DNA of 40,602 nucleotides from CAZVJU01 sp964627195 (GCA_964627195.1 CAZVJU010000009.1:1-40602), one strand, 5' to 3'. Counted from the first letter of the stretch, positions 7,450 through 14,965 are shown. Program-made: numbers and translations. Notes: generated from the sequence alone by a model not told the origin.

Positions 7450-7965
7450 ATGAAATTTAAGAATTTTAATTCCTTTCTTCGAAACCTAACATCTAAGGCG
7501 TCCACAAAAACTATCATTCTTATTAAAAATAAAAAGAAAACTGTAAAGGCAATGATTCATCTGACCTCTAAAAATTACTTAAACGAAAATGGTGATTATT
7601 ATAAAATCTTTTTCAAAGAAGACGGATACTTATTGATAATCCCCGGGACAAAAGAGGTTTATTTTTCTGATATTTTACAAGGCAAAATTCCAGGAATAAC
7701 AGACGAGATGATTGGAAAGAAAAAAATAATTATTCTGAATGGTAAAAAATATCGCTTAGAGAATAAGGATGATTATCAGTTTGTTTTGCGACTCTATGTA
7801 GGTAGTCCTCTTGATATTGAAGGAGAGTGTCGCTTCTCCGATTATCTTCCTATAGAAGGCCCTCATGAATTTCTAAGTTTAGGCTGGCTGTCATATGACA
7901 AAAAGAGAGCCGACTTACATTGTAAAGTTATTGATTTAAAAGACATTGGAGTTGTTCGGCGGTAA
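7450..7965 (+). CDS. Hypothetical protein (171 aa)
   Basis: I do not recognise a family. The N-terminus is very basic (KFKNFNSFLRNL, then KNKKKTVK). The rest alternates short beta-like stretches (YLLIIPGTKEVYF, KKIIILNGKKYRL) and ends with an acidic, aromatic segment (SDYLPIEGPHEFLSLGWLSYD). No signal peptide or membrane helix is seen, so it is probably soluble. It is divergent from recA and precedes a small membrane protein by 20 bp, so the two may form one transcript. Codon use is AT-rich like the neighbours, and the frame is long and uninterrupted, which supports a real gene. Confidence 0.6.
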   Translation: MKFKNFNSFLRNLTSKASTKTIILIKNKKKTVKAMIHLTSKNYLNENGDYYKIFFKEDGYLLIIPGTKEVYFSDILQGKIPGITDEMIGKKKIIILNGKKYRLENKDDYQFVLRLYVGSPLDIEGECRFSDYLPIEGPHEFLSLGWLSYDKKRADLHCKVIDLKDIGVVRR

Positions 7966-7985
7966 TCAAGTTTATACGAAAATAA

Positions 7986-8429
7986 ATGTTAGGTTGGCAA
8001 AAGATAATTGTAATAATCTGGGGACTTTTCTCTCTCGCCTTATCCCTCAAAGGTTTTTATGAAAGTAGCGCCAAGAAAAATGTTTATGGCTTGACTCCCC
8101 ATCTTTTCCCTTTCGGAATTTTTGTTTGGGGAGATGCAGTGATCTTTGGAATATTTTGGACATTAGTATCTGTCGCAGTATTAATTCTAAAAGACTGGAT
8201 TCTTTTTCTTTTGATTATTTCTGTCTTTTGGGTCGTAAGAAGTTTTGGTGAAGCAATTTATTGGTTAAATCAACAATTCTCAACAATTAATCGCAATCCT
8301 CCCGAAAAACTTATGTTCTATAAGTTATTTAAGAATGACTCAGTGTGGTTTATCTATCAGATCTTCTGGCAAAGCATTACTGTAGTTTCTCTGATTTTTA
8401 CAATATATTTTGCTAAAATCTGGTTTTAA
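7986..8429 (+). CDS. Hypothetical four-helix membrane protein (147 aa)
   Basis: Hydropathy by eye gives four membrane segments: IIVIIWGLFSLALSL (about 6-22), FGIFWTLVSVAVLIL (53-68), ILFLLIISVFWVVRSFGEAIYW (71-93) and QIFWQSITVVSLIFTIYFA (125-143). No enzymatic motif is visible. It lies 20 bp after the hypothetical gene at 7450 on the same strand. I cannot name a family. Confidence 0.6.
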   Translation: MLGWQKIIVIIWGLFSLALSLKGFYESSAKKNVYGLTPHLFPFGIFVWGDAVIFGIFWTLVSVAVLILKDWILFLLIISVFWVVRSFGEAIYWLNQQFSTINRNPPEKLMFYKLFKNDSVWFIYQIFWQSITVVSLIFTIYFAKIWF

Positions 8430-8497
8430 CTCCTCAAGTAGATAAATTGAAGTCTGTTTCCATGATTCGAATCATGGAAACAAATTAACGGCTAACT

Positions 8498-8950
8498 ATG
8501 ACTAATAAACTCAAACTGACAATTGAACTCGTCCCTGCATCTACCTGGAACCAAAACTTAAGAAGTCTACTTAAATCCCAAATGTGGGAAAAGTTGAGAA
8601 AAGAGGTTTACAAAAAATATGATTACGCATGTTCTATCTGCAGATCGGGGGGAAAATTGCACGCTCATGAGGTTTGGGAATACGATGATAAAAAACATAT
8701 TCAAATGTTAAAAGACTTGGTTGCACTCTGTTCAAAATGCCATGCTGTCAAACACATTGGGCATGCAGGGATTCAGGCAAGTGAAGGAAAACTAAACTAC
8801 GAGAAATTGATAAAGCATTTCATGCAAGTAAATAATTGCGATCGAGTTACTTTTGACAAACACCTTGCCGAGGCCTATAAACAATTTGAAGAAAGATTCC
8901 ATTATGATTGGCAGTTAGATTTATCTGAATATCAAAAGGGGTTAAAATAG
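8498..8950 (+). CDS. HNH endonuclease-like protein
   Basis: A compact HNH-type nuclease fold is suggested by paired zinc cysteines and the central His: CSICRSGGKLHAHEVWEYDD (about residues 45-64) followed by LVALCSKCHAVKHIGHA (about 76-92). The two CxxC pairs would bind zinc, and the HAHEVW segment gives the metal-binding His of the beta-beta-alpha metal finger. The C-terminal 60 residues are helical and charged. It is followed 5 bp later by a DHH-family gene, so the two are probably co-transcribed. Stand-alone HNH genes are often selfish or defence-linked, but nothing else here shows such a role, so the biological target is unknown. Confidence 0.75.
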   Translation: MTNKLKLTIELVPASTWNQNLRSLLKSQMWEKLRKEVYKKYDYACSICRSGGKLHAHEVWEYDDKKHIQMLKDLVALCSKCHAVKHIGHAGIQASEGKLNYEKLIKHFMQVNNCDRVTFDKHLAEAYKQFEERFHYDWQLDLSEYQKGLK

Positions 8951-8955
8951 CATAT

Positions 8956-9876
8956 ATGACGAAAATTGTCATAACTGCAGGACAAAATTTTATAGACATC
9001 GACATACTTGCCTGTGCGATTGCCTATAACGAACTACTTAAAAAAGAGGGGAAAGACAGCGTTGCAATACTTCCTGGAGAATTAAATAAAAGCGTCACAG
9101 ATACTATTAAAAAATGGGAGCCTCCCTACTTGAAAAAATGTTCCTATACCGATCCCAACTTTGTAGTTGTAGACATTTCTCAACCTGAACATCTGGCAAA
9201 TTTTGTTAAAGTGGAAAAAATTAGTGAACTTTTTGATCATCACTTCGGTTTTGAAAAAGTCTGGCACCAACTCACAAAAGGAAGGATTGTCATCGAAGCA
9301 GTTGGTGCCTGTGCAACTTTAATTTGGGAGCAGTTTAAAAAAAGAAATCAGTCCGAAAAGATCTCTACCCTAAGTGCTAACCTACTGTGTTATGCGATTG
9401 TCTCCAATACTCTCAATTTCAAAGCATTCGTTACAGACGAGCGCGACAGAGCTGCTTTTAAGGAAATTCTACAATATGCAAAATTACCCACTAATTGGAT
9501 TGAGTCGTATTTTAAGGAGCAGGAAAAGCTTGTTTTTCTAAATCCAGAAAAAGAAATTATTAATGATACCCAAGTCGAAAAATTTCCCAAATCGGAAGAA
9601 AAGCTTATCATAGGCCAAATTGAATTGTGGGATAGCAGAAAATTCATCGACGAGCATAAAATCGATATAAGAAAAGCTCTGGAAAGTTTTGGAGCTCAAA
9701 ACTGGTTTCTGACTTCTCCGAGTATCAGTGAAGGAAAAAATTATATTTATACTGAAAGTAAAAAAGTCCAAAATTTATTAACTAAATATTTGGATCTCGA
9801 ATTTAATGATAATCTGGCAACAACTCGGAAATTATACTTGCGAAAAGAAATCAAAAAGATACTTTATAATTACTAA
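8956..9876 (+). CDS. DHH-family phosphoesterase, manganese pyrophosphatase-like
   Basis: The 306-residue protein has the layout of the DHH phosphoesterase/family II inorganic pyrophosphatase group: D14-x-D16 in the first strand, VVVDIS (D73), the signature DHH at residues 94-96, VGACATLIWEQF (matching the family VGSTATLV block) and LLCYAIVSNTLNFK (matching the block usually reading ILSDTL). These residues normally hold two Mn ions and cleave phosphoanhydride bonds. In the last block Asn-Thr replaces the usual Asp-Thr, so one metal ligand may be altered. The C-terminal domain (about 200-306) is diverged. Pyrophosphatase activity is plausible but another phosphoester substrate is possible. Confidence 0.75.
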   Translation: MTKIVITAGQNFIDIDILACAIAYNELLKKEGKDSVAILPGELNKSVTDTIKKWEPPYLKKCSYTDPNFVVVDISQPEHLANFVKVEKISELFDHHFGFEKVWHQLTKGRIVIEAVGACATLIWEQFKKRNQSEKISTLSANLLCYAIVSNTLNFKAFVTDERDRAAFKEILQYAKLPTNWIESYFKEQEKLVFLNPEKEIINDTQVEKFPKSEEKLIIGQIELWDSRKFIDEHKIDIRKALESFGAQNWFLTSPSISEGKNYIYTESKKVQNLLTKYLDLEFNDNLATTRKLYLRKEIKKILYNY

Positions 9877-9882
9877 GAAGTT

Positions 9883-10302
9883 ATGAACGTTAAATTATTT
9901 GTCGCAACGAAAGCGTTTATAAATTACAAAGGGAAAATACTTATTTTGAGAGAATCTACAAAGTATTCCGATGGAACAAATAGCGGAAAGTACGATGTGG
10001 TTGGTGGAAGAGTGGAACCAGGGCAAAAGTTCGATGAAAGTTTACTAAGAGAAATAAAAGAAGAAACAGGACTCTCGGTGAAATTGGGTAGGCCGTTTTA
10101 TGTTGGTGAATGGAGACCAAAGGTTAGGGGTGAGCAGTGGCAAATCGTCGGGACATTTTTTGAATGTTTTGCGAAGTCAAACAAAGTCAAATTAAGTGAA
10201 GATCATGACAATTACCAATGGATCAACCCGAAAAATTTCAAGAAATACAATCTAATCGATAATCTCAAACCTGCCTTCGAGAGCTACCTAACAATAAAAT
10301 AA
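9883..10302 (+). CDS. Nudix hydrolase
   Basis: A 139-residue Nudix protein. The Nudix box runs through residues 41-64: GGRVEPGQKFDESLLREIKE then ETGL. The catalytic REIKEE portion is intact; the first Glu of the consensus (after PG) is Gln. Nudix enzymes hydrolyse nucleoside diphosphates linked to another group, acting in pool cleaning or signalling; the substrate cannot be read from the sequence. It begins 6 bp after the DHH gene, so HNH, DHH and Nudix genes form a likely three-gene unit. Confidence 0.9.
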   Translation: MNVKLFVATKAFINYKGKILILRESTKYSDGTNSGKYDVVGGRVEPGQKFDESLLREIKEETGLSVKLGRPFYVGEWRPKVRGEQWQIVGTFFECFAKSNKVKLSEDHDNYQWINPKNFKKYNLIDNLKPAFESYLTIK

Positions 10303-10364
10303 AGATATATGAAAGATTTAATTAACTTCTTTTACGAAGTCTGATCATTGAGACGTTCAGCTCT

Positions 10365-10391
10365 AGACAAATTGTCTAACAAATGTTAGAC
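10365..10391. promoter_or_regulatory. Overlapping palindromes, likely operator of the toxin-antitoxin pair
   Basis: Two palindromes overlap: AGACAAATTGTCT (10365-10377) and GTCTAAC-AAAT-GTTAGAC (10374-10391). They end 7 bp before the antitoxin ATG, where an autorepressor site would sit. Phd-type antitoxins usually repress their own operon by binding such repeats. Confidence 0.55.
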
Positions 10392-10398
10392 TTTAAAT

Positions 10399-10689
10399 AT
10401 GAAAGTTATTGAGAAAGTTTCAATCAGAAATTTACAACATAAATTGTCTGATTACATAGAACTTGCCAAAGTTAAACCTCTCCTGGTTACCAAACATGGC
10501 AGTGATGTAGTTATTTTAGTTAATCCAAACCAATATAAAATAGTAAAGAGTAAGGTCAAAAAGAAAACCTCTAAGGATATTATGGTTTCGCCTTTTATTG
10601 AAATGTTTAAAAATAAAAAGGAATGGAAAGGCAAGTCGCCGATTAAGATTGCAGAAGAACTAAGAAAGAAAGCTTGGTATGGTGGATAA
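10399..10689 (+). CDS. Type II antitoxin, Phd/YefM family
   Basis: The N-terminal 50 residues match the Phd/YefM DNA-binding fold: VSIRNLQHKLSDYIELAKVKP followed by LLVTKHGSDVVILVNPNQY. The C-terminal half is basic and ends in LRKKAWYGG, the region that in this family wraps the toxin. It overlaps the downstream PIN toxin by 11 bp, the normal coupling of antitoxin and toxin. It would neutralise the PIN ribonuclease and repress the operon through the palindromes upstream. No clear ribosome binding site precedes the ATG. Confidence 0.88.
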   Translation: MKVIEKVSIRNLQHKLSDYIELAKVKPLLVTKHGSDVVILVNPNQYKIVKSKVKKKTSKDIMVSPFIEMFKNKKEWKGKSPIKIAEELRKKAWYGG

Positions 10690-11068
10690 AATCTTGGCTG
10701 ATACCTCCGTCCTAATTGGCCTTCAAAATGGAGAAAAATCAATAATTAAACGTTTTGATAAACATAAAGATGAAGTTGTTATTTCAAGAATTACGGCTTG
10801 TGAGTTTATCTACGGAGCACAAAATAAGAAGGAGAAAGAAATAAACAAAGAGTTCATGGAAAGGCTCAATGTACTAGAAATAAATGAGCCTATTTCAAAG
10901 CACACCTTCTCCCTTCTGGATAAATATAGTTTAGGAATGAAATTAGGAATAGCAGACGCATTAATTGCCTCAAGTGCAATAGTTTACAATCTTCATTTAT
11001 GGACCCTAAACACAAGACATTTTAAAAAAATAAAAGAACTTAAATTATTTAAACCTCTCTTGTTGTAA
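10679..11068 (+). CDS. PIN-domain ribonuclease toxin, VapC type
   Basis: A 129-residue PIN-domain protein with the expected acidic residues: D8 in the first strand (ILADTSVLIGL), E42 (TACEFIYG) and D93 (GIADALIAS), followed by the LHLWTLNTRHFKKI strand and helix. PIN toxins cleave RNA, frequently tRNA or rRNA, using Mg held by these acids. The gene overlaps the Phd-type antitoxin. A tRNA gene begins 2 bp beyond its stop on the other strand, a common location for mobile or addiction modules. Confidence 0.9.
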   Translation: MVDKILADTSVLIGLQNGEKSIIKRFDKHKDEVVISRITACEFIYGAQNKKEKEINKEFMERLNVLEINEPISKHTFSLLDKYSLGMKLGIADALIASSAIVYNLHLWTLNTRHFKKIKELKLFKPLLL

Positions 11069-11070
11069 CT

Positions 11071-11144
11071 TGGTCGGGGTGGGCAGAATTGAACTGCCGC
11101 CGGACGCACCCCATGCGCCCATTCTACCGTTAAACTACACCCCG
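11071..11144 (-). tRNA. tRNA-Pro (anticodon GGG), CCA encoded
   Basis: The reverse complement folds as a full cloverleaf: acceptor CGGGGTG/CACCCCG (7 bp) with C1 and A73 as in tRNA-Pro, D arm GTTT/GAAT, anticodon arm GGCGC/GCGTC around ATGGGGT giving anticodon GGG (complement of 11110-11112), a four-base variable loop, T arm GGCAG/CTGCC with loop TTCAATT, and an encoded CCA at 11071-11073. It decodes CCC/CCU proline codons. Transcription runs from the decayed tRNA-like sequence to its right. Confidence 0.93.
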
Positions 11145-11167
11145 AGTACAACGAGGGGTTATTTTAA

Positions 11168-11240
11168 TCGGCCAAGCTTGGTGCTATTGCACCCGAGATG
11201 GGTAGTAACCCATCGAGGCTTACCGTTAAACTATTCCCCG
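11168..11240 (-). pseudogene. Degenerate tRNA-like sequence upstream of tRNA-Pro
   Basis: On the minus strand the first 21 bases (CGGGGAATAGTTTAACGGTAA) nearly copy the acceptor 5' strand and D arm of the neighbouring tRNA-Pro. The rest does not complete a cloverleaf: the anticodon-arm region is a perfect 7-bp hairpin with a 4-base loop (11197-11214), the T-arm region is GGTGC-AATA-GCACC without a T-loop motif, then a CCAAGCTTGG palindrome follows, and no acceptor 3' strand is found. It reads as a decayed or rearranged tRNA duplicate, possibly a processing structure in the same transcript. Confidence 0.4.
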
Positions 11241-11286
11241 TGTGATTGTATTTTAACATTTGGCGTGATTAAATTGAAGCTGAAAT

Positions 11287-11952
11287 ATGATTACCCCGCT
11301 CACACTGGATAGACGAAAAAAATACTTGCAGGTTGCTCTGAATAGTACACTTTCTGAAGCCGCTGAAATTATCCGAACTTTGCCGGAAAGCGATAGAATC
11401 CTACTCGAAGCAGGAACCCCACTTATTAAACACTACGGTATCGATGCTATCAGATTCCTAAAAAATTCAAGGCCACAGTCTTATGTTGTTGCCGATTTGA
11501 AAACCATGGACAGAGGAGAAACTGAGGTAGAACTTGCTCATATTGCAGGCGCTTCAGGCGCCATAGCCCTCGGTCAAGCACCTGTCGAAACAATAAATAT
11601 ATTCATTCAAGCATGTCATGAATTTGGACTGGATAGCATGCTTGACATGATGAATGTCGAACATCCTATAAAAATATTGCGTAAATTAAAAAAACAACCG
11701 GATGTAGTTGTACTTCACCGCGGAGTGGATGAAGAGACCTACAACCGCGATAAACCAATTCCCTATATTCAAATAAATAAAGTGCGGGCGAGCTATGACG
11801 TTTTGATTGCTATTGCGGGAGGGGACACAATCCGTGAAGTCCAAAGGGCTGTGTTTAACGACGCAAATATAGTTATTGTTTGGAAAGAATTTTACCAGCC
11901 AACATCTGAAACAGGTAAAATTGCAGAGGAGTTTCTTAAACAGATTAAATAG
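11287..11952 (+). CDS. 3-hexulose-6-phosphate synthase-like enzyme (OMP decarboxylase superfamily)
   Basis: A 221-residue single-domain barrel. The strand VVADLKTMDRGETE contains the superfamily motif D70-x-K72-x-x-D75 in the DxKTMD form typical of 3-hexulose-6-phosphate synthase and related sugar-phosphate lyases; it is followed by AHIAGASGAIALG, matching the AGAD...VxG block, and VVVLHRGVDEET on a later strand. The family condenses formaldehyde with ribulose 5-phosphate or runs the reverse to supply pentoses; a related branch handles keto-gulonate phosphate. The partner 6-phospho-3-hexuloisomerase is not in the window, so the metabolic direction cannot be set. The gene is divergent from the tRNA pair. 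Confidence 0.78.
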   Translation: MITPLTLDRRKKYLQVALNSTLSEAAEIIRTLPESDRILLEAGTPLIKHYGIDAIRFLKNSRPQSYVVADLKTMDRGETEVELAHIAGASGAIALGQAPVETINIFIQACHEFGLDSMLDMMNVEHPIKILRKLKKQPDVVVLHRGVDEETYNRDKPIPYIQINKVRASYDVLIAIAGGDTIREVQRAVFNDANIVIVWKEFYQPTSETGKIAEEFLKQIK

Positions 11953-11960
11953 AAATTAAA

Positions 11961-12206
11961 TTACGGCATCCCTGGAACTGGCAAGAACACCATTGGAAAA
12001 ATCTTGTAACCCAAAGGAATTTCGCACTTAGAATTGAACCTTTTAATATCCCTAGTAAAAATATTCTGTGCATAAATACTACCCGTTGTATCCTTACAAG
12101 TATTTTTTTTGAGTGTTGATGGAGCATAAAAAGGAATTCCGATTAATGAGTAGATAAAAAGAAGAGAACCAATAACTAAAATAAAATATAAAATCATCTT
12201 CTTCAT
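11961..12206 (-). CDS. Small membrane-anchored hypothetical protein (81 aa)
   Basis: One N-terminal hydrophobic helix (ILYFILVIGSLLFIYSLIG, about residues 5-23) is followed by about 55 mostly polar residues containing two Cys. It looks like a signal anchor with a short external domain. The ATG begins right at the end of the stomatin-like gene (starts 12206, upstream stop at 12207), so it is translated from the same transcript and may work with that protein. I recognise no family. Confidence 0.55.
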   Translation of the reverse strand: MKKMILYFILVIGSLLFIYSLIGIPFYAPSTLKKNTCKDTTGSIYAQNIFTRDIKRFNSKCEIPLGYKIFPMVFLPVPGMP

Positions 12207-12953
12207 TTACTTTCCACCCAATTTCTTCAAACCTTCCAAAACCTCTATCGGCAAAGCAAAAACAACAGTATTTGATGGATTTGCGGTTGTCGCTTCAATC
12301 GTTTGAAGTGTGCGGAGAGATATTGCGCCACTTGTTGCCATTTGCTCCATTGCTTTTTTTAAGTTTTCTGAAGCAGCAAGTTCTCCTTGGGCGCGAATAA
12401 TTGTGGCTCGTCTTTCCCTTTCTGCCTCCGCTTGTTTTGCCATCGCCCGCTTCATGTCAGCAGGAAGTTCAATATCCTGAATTTTAATTGCGGTCACATC
12501 AACCCCCCAGTCAACAGTTTCTTTATCAACAATTAGCTTTATTTCCTCAGCAATTTTTTGTCGGTCGATAAGAAGACTATCTAATTCAACTCCGCCAATA
12601 ACATCTCGAAGTGCTGTTTGAGCGTATTGCGTCACTGCGTACGAGTAATCCTGAATTTTCAAAACTGCGTCCTCGGGTCTAGTTACTTGGAAGTAAACTA
12701 CTGCATTTATTCCGACAGGAACGTTATCTTTTGTAATGACCTCCTGCTGGGGAATATCGGAAGTTGTAATACGAATATCAACTTTGATCAGTCGTTGAAA
12801 TATCGGAACTACAATTCTCAAGCCCGGTTGCAAAGTGTATGAATAAGAACCAAGAGTCAGAACAATACCCCTTTCGTATTGATCAATAACTTTAAGACTG
12901 GATAAGACAAGAAGAACAATTATTCCGGATAAAATTAAAAAAAGAGATGGCAT
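12207..12953 (-). CDS. SPFH/stomatin-like membrane protein (slipin)
   Basis: The 248-residue protein has one N-terminal membrane helix (LFLILSGIIVLLVLSSL) and then a full SPFH domain: VIDQYERGIVLTLGSYSYTLQPGLRIVVPIFQRLIKVDIR, ITTSDIPQQEVITKDNVPVGINAVVYFQV, and the helical ALRDVIGGVELDSLL and MAKQAEAERERRATIIRAQGE coiled coil. Stomatin-like proteins form oligomeric scaffolds in the inner membrane, often with an NfeD partner protease; no NfeD gene is seen here, only a small anchored protein following directly. Confidence 0.93.
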   Translation of the reverse strand: MPSLFLILSGIIVLLVLSSLKVIDQYERGIVLTLGSYSYTLQPGLRIVVPIFQRLIKVDIRITTSDIPQQEVITKDNVPVGINAVVYFQVTRPEDAVLKIQDYSYAVTQYAQTALRDVIGGVELDSLLIDRQKIAEEIKLIVDKETVDWGVDVTAIKIQDIELPADMKRAMAKQAEAERERRATIIRAQGELAASENLKKAMEQMATSGAISLRTLQTIEATTANPSNTVVFALPIEVLEGLKKLGGK

Positions 12954-13021
12954 TCTGCATTAATCTTAGCACTTTTTAATTTCTTCAACAATCGAGTAAA
13001 ATAAGCCAACCCAACAGCCAA

Positions 13022-13669
13022 ATGAAAATTTCAGAAATTTACGAAAAATACCAAATCATGCCACAACTGCAACTTCACATGTTTCGTGTAGCCGGAGTTG
13101 CGTCATTAATTACAGAGAACTTAGAAAAGAAAATCGATACAAATTCTGTTATTTTTACAGCTTTACTCCATGATCTAGGAAATATGGCAAAAATTAAACT
13201 CAATGCTTTTCCTGACTTCGTCCAACCACAAGGATTCGACTATTGGCAAAAGATACTCACTGAATTCAAGGGAAAATACGGCGACAATGACTATGCTGCA
13301 ACTTATAAAATATTAAAAGAACTTGGAGTCTCTAGAAAAATATACAATTTAGTTCAATCTTTAGAGTTTGCAAAAGCATTTGCAACGGCACAAGGAAATG
13401 ACTTAGAGCTAAAAATTTGTCTTTATTCTGATGGCAGGGTATCACCAAGTGGAGTAGTCCCATTGACGGACAGATTAAATGAAGTCAAAGAAAGGTTCAT
13501 GAGAAATAAAGGCATCAGCGAGGAGACATTTGATCAAATATCACAAAGTCTCTTTGCAATTGAAAAACAAATTTTTGCTCGCTGTAAAATAAAACCTGAG
13601 GATATTACCGAAGAAAAAGTTAAACCATTGTTTGGAGGTTTAAGAAATTTCGAAATTGAAATTAAATGA
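13022..13669 (+). CDS. HD-domain protein
   Basis: A 215-residue protein with the metal-binding pattern of HD phosphohydrolases: H19 in LQLHMFRVAGVASLI, the H50-D51 pair in FTALLHDLGNM, and a later Asp (YSDGRVSP). The spacing matches HD hydrolases acting on nucleotides or nucleic acids, and DLGN is a common variant after HD. The substrate is unknown. Its TGA stop overlaps the ATG of a duplicated four-helix membrane protein (ATGA), so the two are translationally coupled and may act together. Confidence 0.8.
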   Translation: MKISEIYEKYQIMPQLQLHMFRVAGVASLITENLEKKIDTNSVIFTALLHDLGNMAKIKLNAFPDFVQPQGFDYWQKILTEFKGKYGDNDYAATYKILKELGVSRKIYNLVQSLEFAKAFATAQGNDLELKICLYSDGRVSPSGVVPLTDRLNEVKERFMRNKGISEETFDQISQSLFAIEKQIFARCKIKPEDITEEKVKPLFGGLRNFEIEIK

Positions 13670-14184
13670 AAAAACTTCTCAGTAAATTCTGGAAATGGTA
13701 TGAGAAACACACAACACTCAATACCGGTGTTGCATCAGGACTTTTTACAATCCAACTAGTTCACCTTTACTGGCTGACAACAGCCATAGTATTTTTAAGA
13801 CTTTTCGGCGAAAGCCTTTTTACTCCATCACCGACTTTTGAATTCATAATTACTCTTGTGGACTACACGGAAATTCCGGCAATAATCACAACTAGCATAC
13901 TTTATTTAAATGAACTGAGAAAAAAGTTTACTACAAAGAGTTTAATCTTCCTCTTTTTCATCAATTCTCAATGGCTTCATATGTTTTGGATAACGGATGA
14001 ATTTGTAATCGAGCATTTTACAAAACATACTGGTCCTTCGATCCTTCCTGTCTGGCTTTCCTGGGTAGCAATATCAATTGATTATTTAGAACTACCCGTA
14101 ATTTTTGACACACTCAAAAAGTTTTTCCAGTCATTAAAGAATCAGGGAATTGAAGCAGCTTTTGAAGAACTAAAAGAAAACTAA
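13666..14184 (+). CDS. Four-helix membrane protein made of two repeated halves
   Basis: The 172-residue protein has four predicted membrane segments (about 24-46, 58-82, 92-113 and 127-150). The halves are copies: Q30-LVH33-LYW36-LT matches Q102-WLH105-MFW108-IT, and VDYTEIP (65-71) matches IDYLELP (138-144). The repeat unit is about 73 residues. Conserved His, Trp, Asp, Glu and Pro inside or at the edge of membrane helices suggest a metal-, cofactor- or lipid-binding site formed between the halves. I do not recognise a named family. Its start overlaps the stop of an HD-domain gene, so a joint function is likely. Confidence 0.75.
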   Translation: MKKLLSKFWKWYEKHTTLNTGVASGLFTIQLVHLYWLTTAIVFLRLFGESLFTPSPTFEFIITLVDYTEIPAIITTSILYLNELRKKFTTKSLIFLFFINSQWLHMFWITDEFVIEHFTKHTGPSILPVWLSWVAISIDYLELPVIFDTLKKFFQSLKNQGIEAAFEELKEN

Positions 14185-14225
14185 TTTCCAAGCTTTGCCG
14201 CCTAACAGTATGTTATCCTTAAGGA

Positions 14226-14945
14226 ATGGAAATTCTGCTAATTGGCTTCCTTACCTTCATTGCCAGTTTTTTCGGCACTATTGCCGGATTTGGTTCGTCA
14301 ACCATAATGCTTCCAATTCTTCTTTTCTTTCTACCATACTCTGTTGCTCTTTTATTTGTTGGAATAATTCATTTTTTTGACGACCTCTGGGAAATAATCC
14401 TTTTTAGGCAGGGTGTGAACTGGAAACTTCTTTTGGCCTTCGGTATCCCCGGGGTAATAGCAAGTTTTCTTGGGGCAAGACTGGCAATAGTGGAACCCCA
14501 AGCAATACTTGTAAGACTTTTGGGAGGACTCCTTCTTTTTTATGTTTTTTTAATTATTGCTAAACCTAAGTTTAAAATTCCAGACAATACGAAAAGTGCA
14601 GGTTTAGGCGGAACTCTTTCCGGTCTTATAGCAGGAACCTTCGGTATAGGCGGGCCCGTAAGAAGCATGTTTCTATCTGCTTTTAACCTGCCGAAAGGAA
14701 CCTATCTTTTTACATCAGGTGCGATTGCCCTATTTATTGATCCTGCAAGATTGGCTACTTACATTCTCGGAGGAACTAAACTTCCCGAAAATCTTTTCTG
14801 GGGGCTTTTCATTTTCATTCCCATTACCTTTATTGGCTCAAAAATTGCCAAAAAGTTTGTCGATAGAATTCCGCAAAAAAAATTTAGAAATGTGATTGCC
14901 ATCTTTCTTTTTCTCGCTGGAGCCAAACTCCTGATTTTTCCTTGA
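14226..14945 (+). CDS. TSUP (TauE/SafE) family membrane transporter
   Basis: A 239-residue integral membrane protein with about seven or eight helices in two halves. The two family signatures are visible: FFGTIAGFGSSTIMLPILL near the N-terminus and SGLIAGTFGIGGPVRSMFLS at the start of the second half. TSUP proteins export small organic acids or sulfur compounds such as sulfite and sulfoacetate; the substrate cannot be inferred here. It is 41 bp after a membrane protein gene and 19 bp before galE, but galE has its own promoter. Confidence 0.88.
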   Translation: MEILLIGFLTFIASFFGTIAGFGSSTIMLPILLFFLPYSVALLFVGIIHFFDDLWEIILFRQGVNWKLLLAFGIPGVIASFLGARLAIVEPQAILVRLLGGLLLFYVFLIIAKPKFKIPDNTKSAGLGGTLSGLIAGTFGIGGPVRSMFLSAFNLPKGTYLFTSGAIALFIDPARLATYILGGTKLPENLFWGLFIFIPITFIGSKIAKKFVDRIPQKKFRNVIAIFLFLAGAKLLIFP

Positions 14946-14950
14946 ATGCT

Positions 14951-14965
14951 GATATAATACTAATA
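14951..14965 (+). promoter_or_regulatory. Extended -10 promoter placed for a leaderless galE transcript
   Basis: TGATATAAT (TG at 14950-14951, TATAAT at 14953-14958) lies only six bases before the galE ATG. A start site 7 bases after the -10 falls on the A of the ATG, so the mRNA would be leaderless. No Shine-Dalgarno sequence is present, consistent with that. Confidence 0.6.

Noticed and set aside
11070..11312. Plus-strand 80-residue ORF over the tRNA region
   Set aside because: It is the antisense of tRNA-Pro and the tRNA-like copy; VGRIELPP-type peptides are a known by-product of tRNA genes read backwards.
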